Below are positions 1-15,883 of a stretch of DNA of 64,000 bases, in pieces. Position 1 is the first letter of the stretch. The number at the start of each line of letters is the position of its first letter. Source of the DNA: Grifola frondosa (lineage: Eukaryota; Basidiomycota; Agaricomycetes; Polyporales; Grifolaceae); the NCBI GenBank assembly GCA_001683735.1, contig LUGG01000007.1, forward strand, positions 310,001 through 374,000. The letters are read 5' to 3'. The position numbers and the translations under genes were made by a program. The notes beneath the pieces are model-generated. The model ran no database searches, was not told the DNA's origin, and saw only the letters and a program-made list of their open reading frames with translations.

Positions 1-343
1 GTCCATAGTAAATGAGAGCGATCGAACGCGGCCAGCATAACGACTGAATCGTTTCCAGTCATCTGGTTCGATAGTCCTACTGAAGCCCTGTATCCAGTGG
101 TCATCAGAATTAATAGTTACGCTGAAAGAAAATACTGACATGATGGGGAGATGGAGAGTTCACCGCCACAATGGGAGCTAACAAGCCAAACAGACGAGGC
201 AGATCGTCCACCTTTCTCCATAATGCATCCAACGCGACGTCAGACCATCGTTTGCAGACGCATGCATTGTTAGCGTTATCCTTCTCTTGCATGAAGCCGA
301 ATACAAGCTCGAGGATCTCCGGAATTTCAAGGACGCGATGCAT
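1..343 (-). CDS. F-box protein, N-terminal part, cut by left window edge
   Basis: Likely substrate adaptor of an SCF ubiquitin ligase. The start codon at 343 opens with MHRVLEIPEILELVF, a typical basidiomycete F-box start, followed by the conserved CKRW.DVALDALW segment. Exon 1 ends at about 164-170 (donor GTGAAC or GTGGCG). The acceptor CAG lies at 88-90, and exon 2 resumes at 87 with a TIEPDDWKRFSRYAGRV-like stretch that is highly typical of this family just after the F-box. The rest, normally a leucine-rich-repeat-like body, lies left of the window. An upstream in-frame ATG at 427 exists, but the 343 start fits the family better. Family assignment is strong; the substrate cannot be inferred. 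Confidence 0.75.
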
Positions 344-1019
344 TGTAGATTCGTAACCAAATGAAGGCGCCATTATAGGTGCAAGGATGCCGGCCACGAC
401 CGACTTTTGGTGAATTCTGAGAGCCATGTTACTGTGAGATATTCTGCATATAATCCCTCTATCGATTCTAACACAAAATAACACGTACAGCAAAACAGAG
501 ATCAAACGCCTTCCTCAAAGTAACGCCACTACAAACTAGGCTTCGGTAGAAATGGCTTCAAGGGGGACCAAGAGCAAATTTGATAAACTCAGACTCCAAG
601 TGTTATGTAGAGTGTTCAATCTTGAAAAGGCACTTCAACCAAGAACTAATAAGAAGGAAGTGTGGTGGAGGTTCAAGCTTCAAGACAACCACTAGGAAAA
701 AGGCGCTCATCAGACACGATCACGTGATGTGAAAAATTGGCCAGGCAACTTTTGGTTGTGTTGGAAAATATATTCATGTGGTTGTGAGTTTCGTTCTCCA
801 TTTCTAACGGTCGGTTGTGTTTCTTCCATTTGGATTTACCTCTTATTTTCCCCTATGCTGTGATTCCAGGTATCGGCGGATTGGACGTGGGAATAAGTAC
901 TCGTGCGTATCAATGCACGCCAAACGTGAGCATGAACCTTAAGCTTGAAAGCTTTACTGGCATTCGCTCTGTGTTAAGCATCTCACCAAGTCTCTTCGCC
1001 TGCGCTGAACAGTATGTGG
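344..1019. other. intergenic region between divergent F-box loci
   Basis: About 680 bases with no convincing coding signal. It lies between the minus-strand F-box gene on the left and the decayed plus-strand F-box-like locus on the right, so it probably holds two promoters. A CACGTG E-box-like palindrome occurs around 720-726. No TATA box stands out. Confidence 0.4.
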
Positions 1020-2294
1020 CGACTACCGGCTAGCAGACGTTACCACCTGAGCCCCTTGATCATATTTCTGACTACCTCCGTCATGACCTTGCATCGCTCA
1101 GATTTTCCGCTCTTACTATTGCACTTGGCTTGCGTGGTCACGACGTCAATGTTCAACAGCATTACTCTGAACTCGCAATCTATTTCTCGTTTCCAAGATT
1201 GTCTCCGCCACTCCCCTGACCTTGGAATGTTCGTGCAATAACTCGAATGTTCCAAGGGAAAGCCATTCTGGATGGGAACCCTTCCTTCTCCTGTCCAGCG
1301 GACGGCCGGCTCTGACGAGATTATTTCTAAAGGGAGGCACCAGCCAGCCGGACTGCGTCTGGCAACTTTCGAGCCTGGTGGAGGTCACTTTTCCGATCGC
1401 TCTTTCCCCTCATTGAACCATTTCGTCGCCTTCAGTTGTTCCCTGCCTCTACTCGAATCTATTGCATGTCATCGCGGACAAACGGGCCGATGTGCATCCA
1501 TCAGTATCACCTACTTCAGCGACTAGGCTCAAAATAATTGACCTTGACGGCGACGTCACCTCCTTTGATCATGCAATGTTCATCGATTACTTGCAAGAGG
1601 CGCACAGCAGCGTCTTGAGTCCCTCATCCTACTCCAGTTCGGGAGGACGGTCCCCCAAGCCTGGGCAAAAATTATGCGTGCGATTGGACCAATCCAGCGC
1701 CATATCGCCCTGTTCGTGTCGTCCCGTGCATTCCACGACAATCCACGTCTGCAAGGTTCGTGTCTCGAAATCTGTACCTCGGTGCGATATAAACGCTGAC
1801 GCTGCATTTGCAACTCGGCGGCTGTTGGGAGCATTCTTTAGCATGGCGCCTTGCACCGAGCGCTCCTTGAAGTACGGTCCCATCGCCACTTTTTCGAGGC
1901 GTAAAGATAACGCCTTGTTTCACCATTGATCGCGCTGCTGCGGCAGATCACCTCTCCGCAGTTCGAATCCCTGTCCATCCCCATCTTCTCCTTCAACTTA
2001 CCGACACTTGATGTATCTGAATGGGCCCAGGTGGTACAGATGTTGACCTGTGCACGCTACGCATCGTTGAAGCGGGTAAAAGTCCGAGTCCTCGGCACTC
2101 GGGCATTTGCTGAGCGCATCATTAGCACCGTCAAGAACCGTTTGTATCCCTGGGAAGCTGGAGGCACTCTCCGCTTCGACTCGAACAGTTTTAACTCCCA
2201 TTTACTTAGGGTGCTGTGTACGTACAACTCTGACCGCTCCCTTCCCGCTCTAGGCCATCGTCATACTGTTCGCTTCAGCCAGAATCGTACATAG
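1020..2294 (+). pseudogene. degenerate F-box/LRR-like gene
   Basis: Pieces of an F-box protein are spread over different frames. Around 1035-1120 one frame reads LPPEPLDHISDYLRHDLASL, a good match to the F-box consensus of this fungal family (LPxE.LDHI.DYL). Around 1190-1240 a second frame gives FQDCLRHSPDLGMFV, which matches the segment that follows the F-box in the tandem paralogues at 19-22 kb (FKKLLEHSPGISVYI). From 1926 to 2294 a third frame encodes a C-terminal-like block ending near WEAGGTLRFD, typical of the end of such proteins. In between the frames are interrupted by stops that simple introns do not remove. I read this as a decayed gene. Some breaks could be the single-base assembly losses seen elsewhere in the window, but there are too many here for that alone. 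Confidence 0.45.
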
Positions 2295-2973
2295 ACGGAG
2301 ATGGCTGCGCTTCTGTATCAGCATCATGCATTAGGCTGCCGTAGAGTGCCTTTCGCATCCAATTGTTTTGTAGGATAAGTACCAGGTGATACCTACCGGA
2401 AGTCTCAAAATATCCGATATCATAATCAATCTTCATGAAGTTCGAAAGAAATAATCACCCGTTGACTCGGACCGATGATAAGTTGCCGAGGTTAATTATT
2501 GCCCAACGCTGCCCGACGTCGACAGTCTCAGACGGCTATGCATGTTCTCACCTGCCATGCTGAGCATACTCGCAACCGAGACCAAAAAGCTGCAAGAAAA
2601 TATTTATACGCTGCGGTAGCCATTAGAATATTCCTGTCAATGCGGTTGTTGATGTGGCTTGTGAGTCCGGTGAATGATTGCGGCGTGCGTTTGCTTCTCT
2701 TCCCGTAGCCGCTAAATTCAGCGCAACAACCGGTCACCCGATTGCTAGCACTTGGCACTAGGGTAGTTTTAGCATGCTCGTGTCCAGAAAGGCCTCGATA
2801 TCGTAGGCTTCGAAGCTCGGCTGTGCACATTGCCCTGACCGAGGGTGATTTCTGAATCAGCTCGATTGCGGTCTTGGGCGCCGAAGATTTTGGATAGATA
2901 TAGGTCGGTCATTTCCCGGCATCTATCGCCCCCGAACTTGATTTGGTTCTCGAGCAACTCCTCTGCCTTTTCT
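2295..2973. other. intergenic region upstream of an F-box gene
   Basis: About 680 bases without a supported gene. Short open frames are present on both strands but show no family signature. It should contain the promoter and 5' untranslated region of the F-box gene starting at 2974. Confidence 0.4.
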
Positions 2974-4796
2974 ATGAATGTCGACCGTACTCGCTCTCCC
3001 TGGACTATCAATGAGCTCCTCTTCATAATATTGTCGCACCTCGACGATAGGTCGCTCTCTAAGGTGGTGACAGTGTGCAAGCAGTGGTCCGAGATCGCGC
3101 TTGACATTTTATGGAGAGACGTTGTCGATTTACGCAGGCTTTTGAGCATCCTCGCGCCCTTCACCCGAAAGTCGCAGAAGTCGACGTTCAGTCAGGGGTT
3201 GGCAGCAGTTTATGTTAGTCGCCCTCTAGCTTCCCATACTGCTCAGAATTGCTGATACTCTTCTAGGTCTTCGGGAGAAAGCCTCAGGCCAGTGACTGGC
3301 AAAGATTCCAACGCTACGCCCTTCGCGTCCGCCGTATACTTTACAATCAGAGACCAACATTGAAGGCTAGGCGAAGACATCTCAGTGCTAGTGTCTTCGA
3401 AGACATTGCCACAACATGCCCGACGCCGGAGGTATTCCCAAATTTACACTCACTCACATGGTGCTACTGCACTCCGGACCGACAGCCATTATCACTCGTG
3501 TTCATGCACGAAAAAGTGAAACACCTCTCATTGCAGCTCTACCGCTCCCAGATCATCCCGCTTTCCCCGTACCTCGAACAGGTAGTGGCGCGCTCTCCGA
3601 GTGTCACGCATCTCGAGCTCCGTTCCGACAGTCCGATGAGCGATCTAGAGGACGACCTAGTCCCCTTCTTACGAGGCATGCAAGCGCTGCAGGAGCTCTT
3701 AGTTCCGATGTACTGCCTCACATCCAGAGTCATCTCCGCGCTCTCAGAGTTGGCCAACCTTTCTGCGGTCGGCTTTGCCAAGCCTGCGGAACTAGGAAAC
3801 GGGGACCGCGAAGACGTCGTTCAATTCGCTCCGACCTGCGGCGAAGACGCGTTCCCCTCCTTGCGCAGACTATGCTTCAGCTCCCATATCCCAGACGCAA
3901 TTCGATTCCTAACCGGCGATTTCTCTCATCTGACAAAGCTATACGTTCACACTATCGCGATCGCAGCCACACAGGACGTGCGGGAATTCTTCGTTACCGT
4001 TCAGGATCGATGTCACGACTTGCAGGAGTTCTTCGTCGACTTCATCATCGGCCCCGATTCTCCGCTAATATTCCCCGCCACACCTGCACACCAACGGCCA
4101 AACGTCGACACCTTCCGTCCGCTTTTCTCCTGCCGCCGTCTCCGGAAATTCGAATTCCGGTGGGACTTGCCGCTAAACCTCACTGACCAGGACGCGGAGG
4201 AGCTCGCGAGCAATTGGGCCTCGCTCGAGGTCCTGCTGCTGAACTGTGAACCCGTGCCTCTGGCGGAAGCTGGTGGACCCCACCTCTCTCTCCGAGCGCT
4301 GCTTCCATTCGCCCGACACTGCCCAGACCTGCGTCACCTCGGACTGTACGTTAACGCCACGGCACCGTACCTGGCGCACTTCATGGCGCAGCCACAGCCC
4401 GTGGTGCCATTTTCACGTCTCGAGAAGCTGACCATCGGCCTGTCTGCCATCGACCACGCCGAGCCCGCCGCGCTCTTCCTCAGCCAGCTCTTACCGCTCG
4501 GCTGCGAGATCATCGCGGGCCTCCGGTGGCCGGACGCATACGGGATAGCGCTGGACACCGCCGGGATCGTGGATGAGCTTCGCGCGAAGATGACGGAGTG
4601 GTGGGTGCGCTGGAGGGACGTGGCGAAGGGCCTTCCGCTGGCGACGAAGGCCCGCTTGGAGGAGAAGGCGCGCATGGCGGTTCTGCAGCGCGAGATCGAG
4701 GCGCTGACGCTCTCCAGGACGGAGGAGAGGAAGAAGCTCGTCTGCCTGGAACGCGAGGTCCAGGACTTGCGCAGTTACCGTGGTTTGACACCGTGA
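2974..4796 (+). CDS. F-box/LRR-like protein, intact
   Basis: Two exons, 2974-3213 and 3267-4796, joined by a 53-nt intron (GTTAGT...TTCTAG) that keeps phase 0; about 590 residues. The F-box covers residues 8-50 (INELLFIILSHLDDRSL, then CKQWSEIALDILW). Exon 2 starts with VFGRKPQASDWQRFQRYALR, the same linker motif as in the gene at the left edge. The body has repeated leucine-rich segments (for example SVTHLELRSD, DLRHLGLY). The last 60 residues are basic and helical (ARLEEKARMAVLQREIEAL), a short coiled coil. The expected role is substrate recognition for an SCF E3 ligase in nucleus or cytosol. Upstream in-frame ATGs exist, but 2974 lies just before the F-box as in relatives. It is the best preserved member of the F-box group here. 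Confidence 0.85.
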
Positions 4797-5581
4797 TGAC
4801 TCTCTCTCCATTCACTTGCCGTGCGTATTCTATTGTGTCCGTTCGTTAATTCTGATGGAGTCATCTTTTGTGACAACAGCCTTGCGGTCTCCGTCGTTCT
4901 CGCCCTCGTTTGTCCGACAGTAACGTAAAGTTCTATTAGCCGATAATGCCAAACTAGATCATGCAGGCCGTAAGCTGCTCCGGGGTATGCCTTTTCATCT
5001 TCGCTGATCTGTCAATCATAGGAAGTGTCTTAAGCTTTGGAAACGTCAGTCCGTCGGATGGAATCTTTACGGACACGCATCATGTAACTCGAATAGATAA
5101 GCCTGCCAGGTTTATCAACGTGTTTTCATCCACCTCCCTTCATGTCCCACTGTATCGATATTATAATATTTGAACTTCTTTCTGGGAAAATCTCCGATAG
5201 CAGACCTCGAGTACGATTGAATGCCGGTGAATGACAAAATACCCGAGACCGGTGACCCGGTGACTAAAGCAAGTACTGCTCTGGAACGCCGGCTCCAAGA
5301 GAAGCAGCAATGAATTCCTTCACGAAACCTCCTCGAACAAAGCGGCCGCGCATGGTATCGTACGATAGCACGGACGGTAGAAATTCTTAGTCATACAGAA
5401 CCCAAACAATCAATACAGCTATGTCTCCAGATATCACAAGGATCAAAAAATCCAACTACGCCTTTCGAGGACGGTCAGCCGCCCGAGGCGTCAAAACGAC
5501 ATTGCATACACGACTGGCGTCAGTAAATGAAATAGGCTGGGCGAGAGTTTAATCAAGATCAGAAATCTGACGCCGGTGGCC
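4797..5581. other. intergenic region between convergent genes
   Basis: About 785 bases between the 3' ends of the F-box gene and the farnesyltransferase gene, so it holds both 3' untranslated regions. No coding or repeat signal stands out. Confidence 0.4.
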
Positions 5582-8183
5582 CTACTTCCCAGTAGGCGGT
5601 GTAGACGCGGCGTGATGAGGCTTGCGTACGGGCAGCGTCTGTCCATAGAAATAGGCCATGATGGCCTCGGAGTGGGTGACGGTGAGGTTGAAGAGGGGAT
5701 GTGTCGCATTCTAAACAGAACATGTCAACGTTTGAGCCTCGAATACAGCAACCAATGACAGTGCAAGCACTGGCTCGGAAACAAGCGTATTTAATGTGCG
5801 AGAAACGCGGACGCTCTCGACCGTCGAAGCAAAACAACACATAGGAATATGATGAGCGCTGATAGACATACCACGCGATTACCTGACCCACCCACGTACT
5901 TCACCGTCCCCTCTTCTTCCGACCAGGACAGGGTATCAAGAAAGATTTCCCTTCTGAGGTTTTCTAGTATCTCTCCATCACCGGAAGGCGCTGCAAGGCC
6001 GGCACCTGTGAAGGCAAAATGAATGATACGATACAGAAAACCGCGGAAATGAATACGAAGCATTTTCGAAGCGATTAAGTGGTATCCATTAGGGCATTTA
6101 AGAGACGTACATTTCTTTTCCTTTGCAATATCACCTCGCCAACTGGCTAACACTTCGGCTCTCCGTGCATCATGAGGTATAACACGATGCTGTGCTGCGG
6201 AAAGCCCAGAAAGACAATATAACGTATGGTATGAGTCTGAGGGCCTGCACACAGTATTTCAGTATAAGCCGGGAAATAGCGAGCTGAATATTTACTTGGG
6301 CGGCTTGTCTCGTAATCCGCCTGCCGGATGTTGTCCGGCGTACAAGATATACTCCTGCAGCGCACGGCGGTCAAACAGCGAGTCTACAAGAGACGGAGAA
6401 AGCGCGCAGATAAAAGCGAGAACATCAAGACGTCATGGCATGTCGTCAGAAACAATAATCAGAAACGGTACTTCGAGACTCACCGTCGACATCGTCCCAC
6501 CCGTCCTCGCCAGCATGCTCCTCGCCCTTACCCCGTTCCTCGGGACGCCGGTCTCCGCCAAGCCCAATACCAAGCAGCGTCTCCGCAAGCACGACGCACC
6601 CGCCGACCCACCAGCTATAGCACCCATCTACGAGCTTATTTGTGCGCCCGCGGAAGCCGCCTATCTCTGCAGGGATGCCCTGCATCTGCGTGAGCCAGCG
6701 TAAGAGTGCGGACCGGTTGATCGCAGGTGCCGAGGACGGGTAGTATAGCCGGAGATAGGGCTGCAGCAGCACCCAGGTTGCCGTCGCGCAGAAGGTGTAC
6801 CCACCGTGCGCTTCGCCGAGAGGGGGTCGTGGAGAACTGGGGTTGAATGAGTCCGTGGAGCTTCCATCCCTCTCCGGGTCGTCTATTGATCGGATGCGGT
6901 CAGTATCAGATTGGGTGAAGTAACTCTCGGAATTAACGGAAATAGGCAATGAGACATGCTGGACTATCTAGAAGCTGCATTATACTCATTACTTCGGTGT
7001 TTCTGCTCGGGCGGAGTAGTCCACGTTGTCCGCCCGCCTTTGCACCTTCCATATATGCGCACCACAGGAGTGATCTTGAATAGCGCCGTGGGCCGCTCAA
7101 TGGGAAAGTGATACTTGAAGCGTGGACACTTACCCTCTTCAAATACCCATCCAGGAAAGGATGCATTCCCAAAGCCACCCTCGTATGTCTGGCAGCTTGC
7201 AATGAACTCAGGCACGCCCGCAAGCAGCTCGGGCGTGAGCATGTTAAGCATAGTCGCAACAGTTATCAGACAATATATTCCACTGCAAATAAGACAATGA
7301 GCATTTTCCGTGCGTCCATAAGGTATGCATATGTGCAAGGCACGTACCGCATGTCTACTTCACCGTGGTGCATCACGAGGAAGGATCCGTCTTGCTGCTT
7401 CAACGACATGAAGAACTTGTACATCTTCTGCCTATGAGAGGGGTAAGCGGACCACTACTGGAAAGATTCAACTTCGGGATGAGCAGGCAACCAGACCAGC
7501 ATATTTCTCTTGGAGAGTACTTGCACCAATACAATAACGTCCACTCGGATACGCTTGGGTGCCTCCAGAACCTCAATACTGCTACAAGATCGGTTGCTCA
7601 ACCGCCCTTGTGATACCAATCCAACAGTCCCATAGTCGGCCTCCCAAACACCTCCAGCAGAATGTCGAATTAACAACACTCACCGATCAATGACTTCCCA
7701 TCCTCCTCCCTCGCCTGGTCGTCCCACGATCGCGAGCGCACACACCGCCGCATACGTCGGGAGCAGGTGCGCCGCCTGCCCAGGGCCGCCTCCGAACCCG
7801 CCCTCTGGGTGCTGCAGCGCTAGCAGGGTCTCGATCGCCCTACGGCCCATCAGCAACCGCACTCAGCTTCTCAGATCGCGCGCGACGCACCGCTTCTTCG
7901 TCTGGTCGTCGAGCCCGACGCCGAGCACGCTAAACCCCTGCAGCGTCCAGAATATCAACCACGGCTGGCTCGCATCCTGCGAAGTGTACCGCTCCGGGAA
8001 CCCCTGCACGAGGTTGCGCAGTAGGTATTGTAGGTGGATGTTCTTCTGGAGCACGGGCCCTTGATTAGCCTCTGAGGCGGAAGGTAGGTGCGAGCGCAGG
8101 ATCTGCTCGGTGGCGGCTTGGATGTGGGAGGTCGGGGTCGCGTAGCCATCAGTTGGCGTCGACCTCAGATGACGCTCCGTCAT
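5582..8183 (-). CDS. RAM1: protein farnesyltransferase beta subunit
   Basis: Catalytic beta subunit that, with RAM2, attaches farnesyl to CaaX-box proteins such as Ras and mating pheromones. Several exons on the minus strand encode the alpha-alpha barrel repeats: [17 protein letters not shown] followed by HLLPTYAA (7680-7850), CQTYEGGFG (about 7180), then [17 protein letters not shown] (about 6780). The zinc site is visible as [10 protein letters not shown] (about 6620) and as the distal histidine in [11 protein letters not shown] (about 6220). The first intron (GTGCGT...CCGTAG) joins TKKR to AIETLL in frame. An extra segment lies between the GGFG and EAHGGYTF repeats (SESYF to PPLGEA), longer than in yeast and probably a loop. 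The last exon ends with a short basic tail and TAG at 5582. The start at 8183 gives [14 protein letters not shown]. Confident family call; some exon edges are inferred. Confidence 0.88.
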
Positions 8184-8457
8184 GTCTTATCAAAAATTGT
8201 GAATTGATAGGCAGTGAGTTCCTCGTAGTCGGTTGGAGAAAACAGACGCGTTGGAAGAGATGCCAATTGTCCACAAGATCGACTGGAGTGATTGTAATCA
8301 ACTCCCAGTGATGGAACATAGTGGGCCCTTGCATGCCGATGGGCATACGAACCTTGTGGAAATCCCCAGTCTCATTTTCATACAATTGTTTTTGACAATA
8401 CAGTCTAGATCTGCACTCTACAGCTTTCTCTTTGACATTTATTTGGAAACCTCAAAA

Positions 8458-11890
<3,433 letters not shown>

Positions 11891-13997
11891 TCAGACGTTC
11901 TTGTCCTCAGACTTCTCCGAAGTCGTCTCATCGACCGCATGTGAGTCAAATACTGGATAAACCGGTTCGCATGAGAGCGTGGTGTATAAATTGATGCTCG
12001 CAGACGTACCTCGCTCCTGTTTCTCGATATTGGCATTACGCTTGTCGGCTTGGACGGAGCCGAAAATAATATCCATCTCCTCCAAACTGCGTCCCTTCGT
12101 CTCTGGAATCAGACTAGAGTAGTGTTAATGGCGTATTCCTCTATGCATGAACGTGCACACTCACAGAGCGAATATCGCCATCCCGCCAATGTTAATGGCA
12201 GCGAACATCAAGAAAATCTTGTACCCGAGGTCCGTGATGAGGGTCGGCGTAATCTTTGCGAGCACAAAATCTGGGATATACGGATGGTCAACATCAGGCC
12301 GATGCAAGGCATATGAAGACATACTGAAGAGCCATTGCGAAGCGCTAGCAACAGAAAGGCCGTAATGTCGCGTCCTCGTCGGGAAAATGTCGGCAACATA
12401 TACCCATCTACAGGCGGTGCGTTTAACCACATACAACGCTGAAGTTATCACACGTACGGTAGGGGTCCCCATCCCATAGAGTAGAAACAGACATAGATGT
12501 ACAACATCGCCGCCATGGCCTTACTTGCAGGTGCGGGACTCGAGGCCTTGGTGTCAGGCGGGAACTCTTTCAGCAGTGCGCCGATAATAAAGAACAGGAT
12601 GCCCATGCCCATTGCGGATATGAACAGCGACCTCTTACGACCAAGGGTATCGAAAAGAAAGAACACGAACAGCGACGTCGAGACGACTTTCACGATCCCG
12701 TAAATCCCAGAGGCGAGCAAGGAGTTGGATACGCCCTGGTATCCAATCTGCATGTCATCAATAATCAGCATATCACCCACATAATATAAACGCAGGACTC
12801 CCCGACTGGAAAATTTGAGGGGCATAGTAGTTCACCGAGTTCTGCCCGCTCCATTGCTGGAGAAAGAAGATGACGAAAGCGATAACAAACCGGATAAAGT
12901 TACCCTTCGCCAAGAACGCCTCTTTAAGACCGAGATCCCTGCGAGCCTCACGCTCCTCAGAAATCGCAGCCTCGATCTCAGCCAATTCGTAGCGGACACG
13001 TTCATCATCAGGAGGGAGTCGGCGAAGGTAGGAGATATTGGCGAGGGCTTCGTCGATGCGATCCTTAGACGCTAGCCATCGAGGTGACTCCTTGACCGTG
13101 AGCAATCCAAATGCCATAATACCAGCAGGGACGAGCTGGAAGCCGAAGGGAATCCGCCACACCCCAAAGCCCGACTTGACATGTATGCTCACACCGACTG
13201 CATATTCACACCATCAGCACATAAAATTCGATGAGTCTGACGATACGATGCTCACGATTGATGAAATACGAGATCATTACACCTACGGCGACCATGATCT
13301 GGAAGAGTCCAGTAATTCGCCCACGAACTTCCTTTGGCGAACATTCGGATACGAAGGCAGGCGCGACAGCAGAGATCGCACCAATGCCAATACCGGCGAC
13401 AACGCGGCCACCATAGATGTAGCCCAGACCGCGTGAACCGCCAGCCACTGTTTGGAGAATCTGAAACACGGTGATGCCATTAGAATATGAGATACGTAAA
13501 ACAAGCCCGACTCACCGCGCCCACAGAGAAAATGATGGAAAATATCAGGAGAGACCATTTACGTCCAATGGCGGCTGTTAGCCGACGTCAGAATCTCCGA
13601 TTTGCACTAACTCCTTGACACACCTGAAAGGGGAGCGCTCCCCAAAGCGCCGAAGAATGCTCCCGCCTGAAGGACTGAAACAACGTTGGATGAAACCGCG
13701 TTGGCTTTCGCCGTGTTGGTAGACCCATCAGGGTTGAGCAGGCCAAAGTGAGTCTTGAAATAAGTCTCCGACACGACACCTCCGCCAATACCACTATTCA
13801 AGAGCGGTCAACACGGAACAAGTGAATTATCGTCGTCTAAACGCACGTATCGTATCCAAATAGCACGATACCCCAGTACACAATAAACGCGAGCCCTGTT
13901 GAGAGATCACTACGATCGGCTCGATAACAATGAATTGATAATGGATATAGAACGCACAGTAGACCCGGATGTTCTGGAAGATGCGTCCCTTGATCAT
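11891..13997 (-). CDS. MFS sugar transporter
   Basis: Proton-coupled major facilitator of the fungal sugar transporter family (hexose or quinate type) in the plasma membrane. Signature pieces in order: FGYDTGIGGGVVS across an intron near 13830, ILQAGAFFGALGSAPLS (about 13640), GRVVAGIGIGAISAVAPAF.SE.SPKEVRGR (about 13350), ESPRWLAS (about 13070), FLQQWSGQNSVNYYAPQ (about 12820), FDTLGRKRS (about 12640), WGPLPYVYVADIFPTRTR (about 12400), WLFNFVLAKITP rebuilt across an intron (about 12250) and IPETKGRSLEEMD (about 12080). These are the classic loop and PETKGR motifs, with 12 membrane segments expected. The C-terminal tail is short and acidic, ending at 11891. The start is uncertain: 13997 has a good context and lies about 85 nt downstream of a TATA-like TTTATAAGG at 14082-14091. 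The neighbouring GH28 pectinase suggests uptake of plant-wall sugars (inference). Confidence 0.88.
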
Positions 13998-14669
13998 TTT
14001 GAGGAGGGTCGGCGCTGCAAGAGGATCACGGTGATGAGGAAGCAGTAGAAGCCACCAAATTGTAGTAGCATGCGGGCAGTTCCTTATAAACTCTGGCAAG
14101 CGCGCCTAACCCCATGGCCCGTGATCGAAATTGCGGGGAAGGTCATGAAGGAGATGTGCCTGAGTTGATGTCGGTCCGGGGGCGGTCCGTATAAGCCCCT
14201 TTGCATTGTCGGGAACGACTTCAATCCGTGCACGCAGTCCGTGGCACGGACATTTCACGGAGCACAAAGACAACCGATCGGCGAAACATCTTGCCACACA
14301 TAGACCCTAATCTATGGTCAACCATTGTAATGATGTTCGATCATATGTAAGTTGGACTTACCGCGTACATTACATCTTCGAAATCTGATTCCTTCTATGT
14401 ACACGCAGGTGTCCTGTAGATCGTCCTGGAGATCAAAGGTCATAAGTCGATGCTGTCTCAAACACAAGACGTTAAATCCAAATCTCACAATGACCTCTAA
14501 ACACGGTGCATTCCGTCGTGAAGCGCGTTGATGAATACTCTGCTAGATATCTAGCTTTCGATGTCTTGGGCACAGCGGTAACCATGATGCAAGTATCGTG
14601 GATTGGATTCCTCCGTAAATTTTAGTCAAAGTATTCAGGGGCTCAGATCTGTTCCGAAACATATTAGGC
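13998..14669. other. intergenic region upstream of the sugar transporter
   Basis: Holds the transporter promoter: GTTTATAAGG on the minus strand at 14082-14091 is a TATA-like element. Otherwise no coding signal. Confidence 0.4.
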
Positions 14670-15329
14670 CTAGACGCGATCATTTATAAAACCTCTACCT
14701 GCATTGTGGACAACGGCGCGGTCCCGGAGCGCGTCTAATACTCCCACAGCCTGTTTGAAGACGCTCCACAGGCCGTACATTTGCAATTGAAGCATGTATG
14801 GACTGCCAGAGAGGAGCATGAGCGACACAAGAAGCCAAGATAAGAACGCGGATGGAGGAGGCCCCCATCCGTTCAGACCCAGGAATTCCAGCCCAGGTAA
14901 AAGCACGACAAATACGTTTGCTTATTCGCATGGGTGCTCACATTCATGATTCAACACTGGGGTGTCTACGATGGTGCAGCAGTATAATTTGTCAAGATAG
15001 AAAATCTGTGCTGGTGACTGTGTGACGTGTCTAAATTGCACCCAGTCCGGATGCTTTCGGCCGACCGACTCAATTCTGAAATGGTTTCTCACGTCTAACA
15101 CACTTCTATCATAGTAAGCATAGGTCAATATAGTCGACCTGTAATATCCGCACCTTGTGCCAGACATTCTTGTCGCAATCCATCGAGTCCGGTATCTGTG
15201 CCCACGAGGATCTACGACAGAGCCTTAGTGAAGTGGTATCCGGCTTGAAGAGTTCCAGAACAAACCCTCGAGCACGATGTATACCCAGGAGAGGAGGTAG
15301 ACGAGAAGAGCGGGAGATATCATGCGATT
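14670..15329 (-). CDS. putative small secreted or membrane protein, structure unresolved
   Basis: An ATG at 15329 opens a strongly hydrophobic stretch, MISPALLVYLLSWVYIVLE, that looks like a signal peptide or membrane anchor. It lies about 30 nt downstream of a clean TATA box (15356-15365, minus strand). A 68-nt intron (GTTTGT...GGCACAG) can follow, giving TGLDGLRQECLAQG. Beyond that I cannot settle the exons: several short frames down to about 14670 are open but none shows a known domain. The 3' limit is therefore a guess. Without the TATA box I would not have called it. It lies between the sugar transporter and the GH28 pectinase, all on the same strand. Confidence 0.35.
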
Positions 15330-15355
15330 TGCCGGACTGAAGAGCGAGAGTTCCC

Positions 15356-15365
15356 TCTATTTATA
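15356..15365 (-). promoter_or_regulatory. TATA box
   Basis: The minus strand reads TATAAATAG within this stretch, about 30 bases upstream of the ATG at 15329 that starts a hydrophobic leader. Strong consensus; the very short distance to the ATG implies a short 5' leader. Confidence 0.55.
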
Positions 15366-15883
15366 CATGACCGCTTTCTAGAAATCCTTTGATAGAACCT
15401 GTCAAACTTGAGAAGAGCAAGTGACGGGTGAAGAGTGAGCTGGAGCCGGAGTACTCACATACCAAATCAGGCAATGCACTTTCTCGATTTGGAAGGAAGA
15501 GTGAGCGGATTCATCCTTTCACAAACCAATAAGTCTGTGGGACACTGCGATAAAACACTTTCAATATTTGCAAGCTTAACTATGTAAAATTTATGTCGAT
15601 AGCTGTTGGGTTCAAGGACGCTAGGTATCGATTATCACGTAATAGTACTTGTTCAAATATTGTATGAACCGATATAAGTCTTTGTACACTCGCAGTCACA
15701 TGCACACCCACAGCGTACGTACAGACATAGAATTTGCTCATCGTACGACGTTTGCGATCATTGTGAAGGGCAGGTTCGCAAACAAATATTGTCATCCGCA
15801 ACGGTCAACAATAGGGTGTTCCTTGAGACACAGTGCACCTCCGTGGTTTCTGATCGATCCACGTCCTTGTCACCTCAGTCACA

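Noticed and set aside
4510..4815. Several 100-codon open frames on the minus strand over the F-box gene C-terminus
   Set aside because: Shadow frames of a GC-rich coding exon; Arg/Pro/Ser-rich composition is typical of antisense reading.
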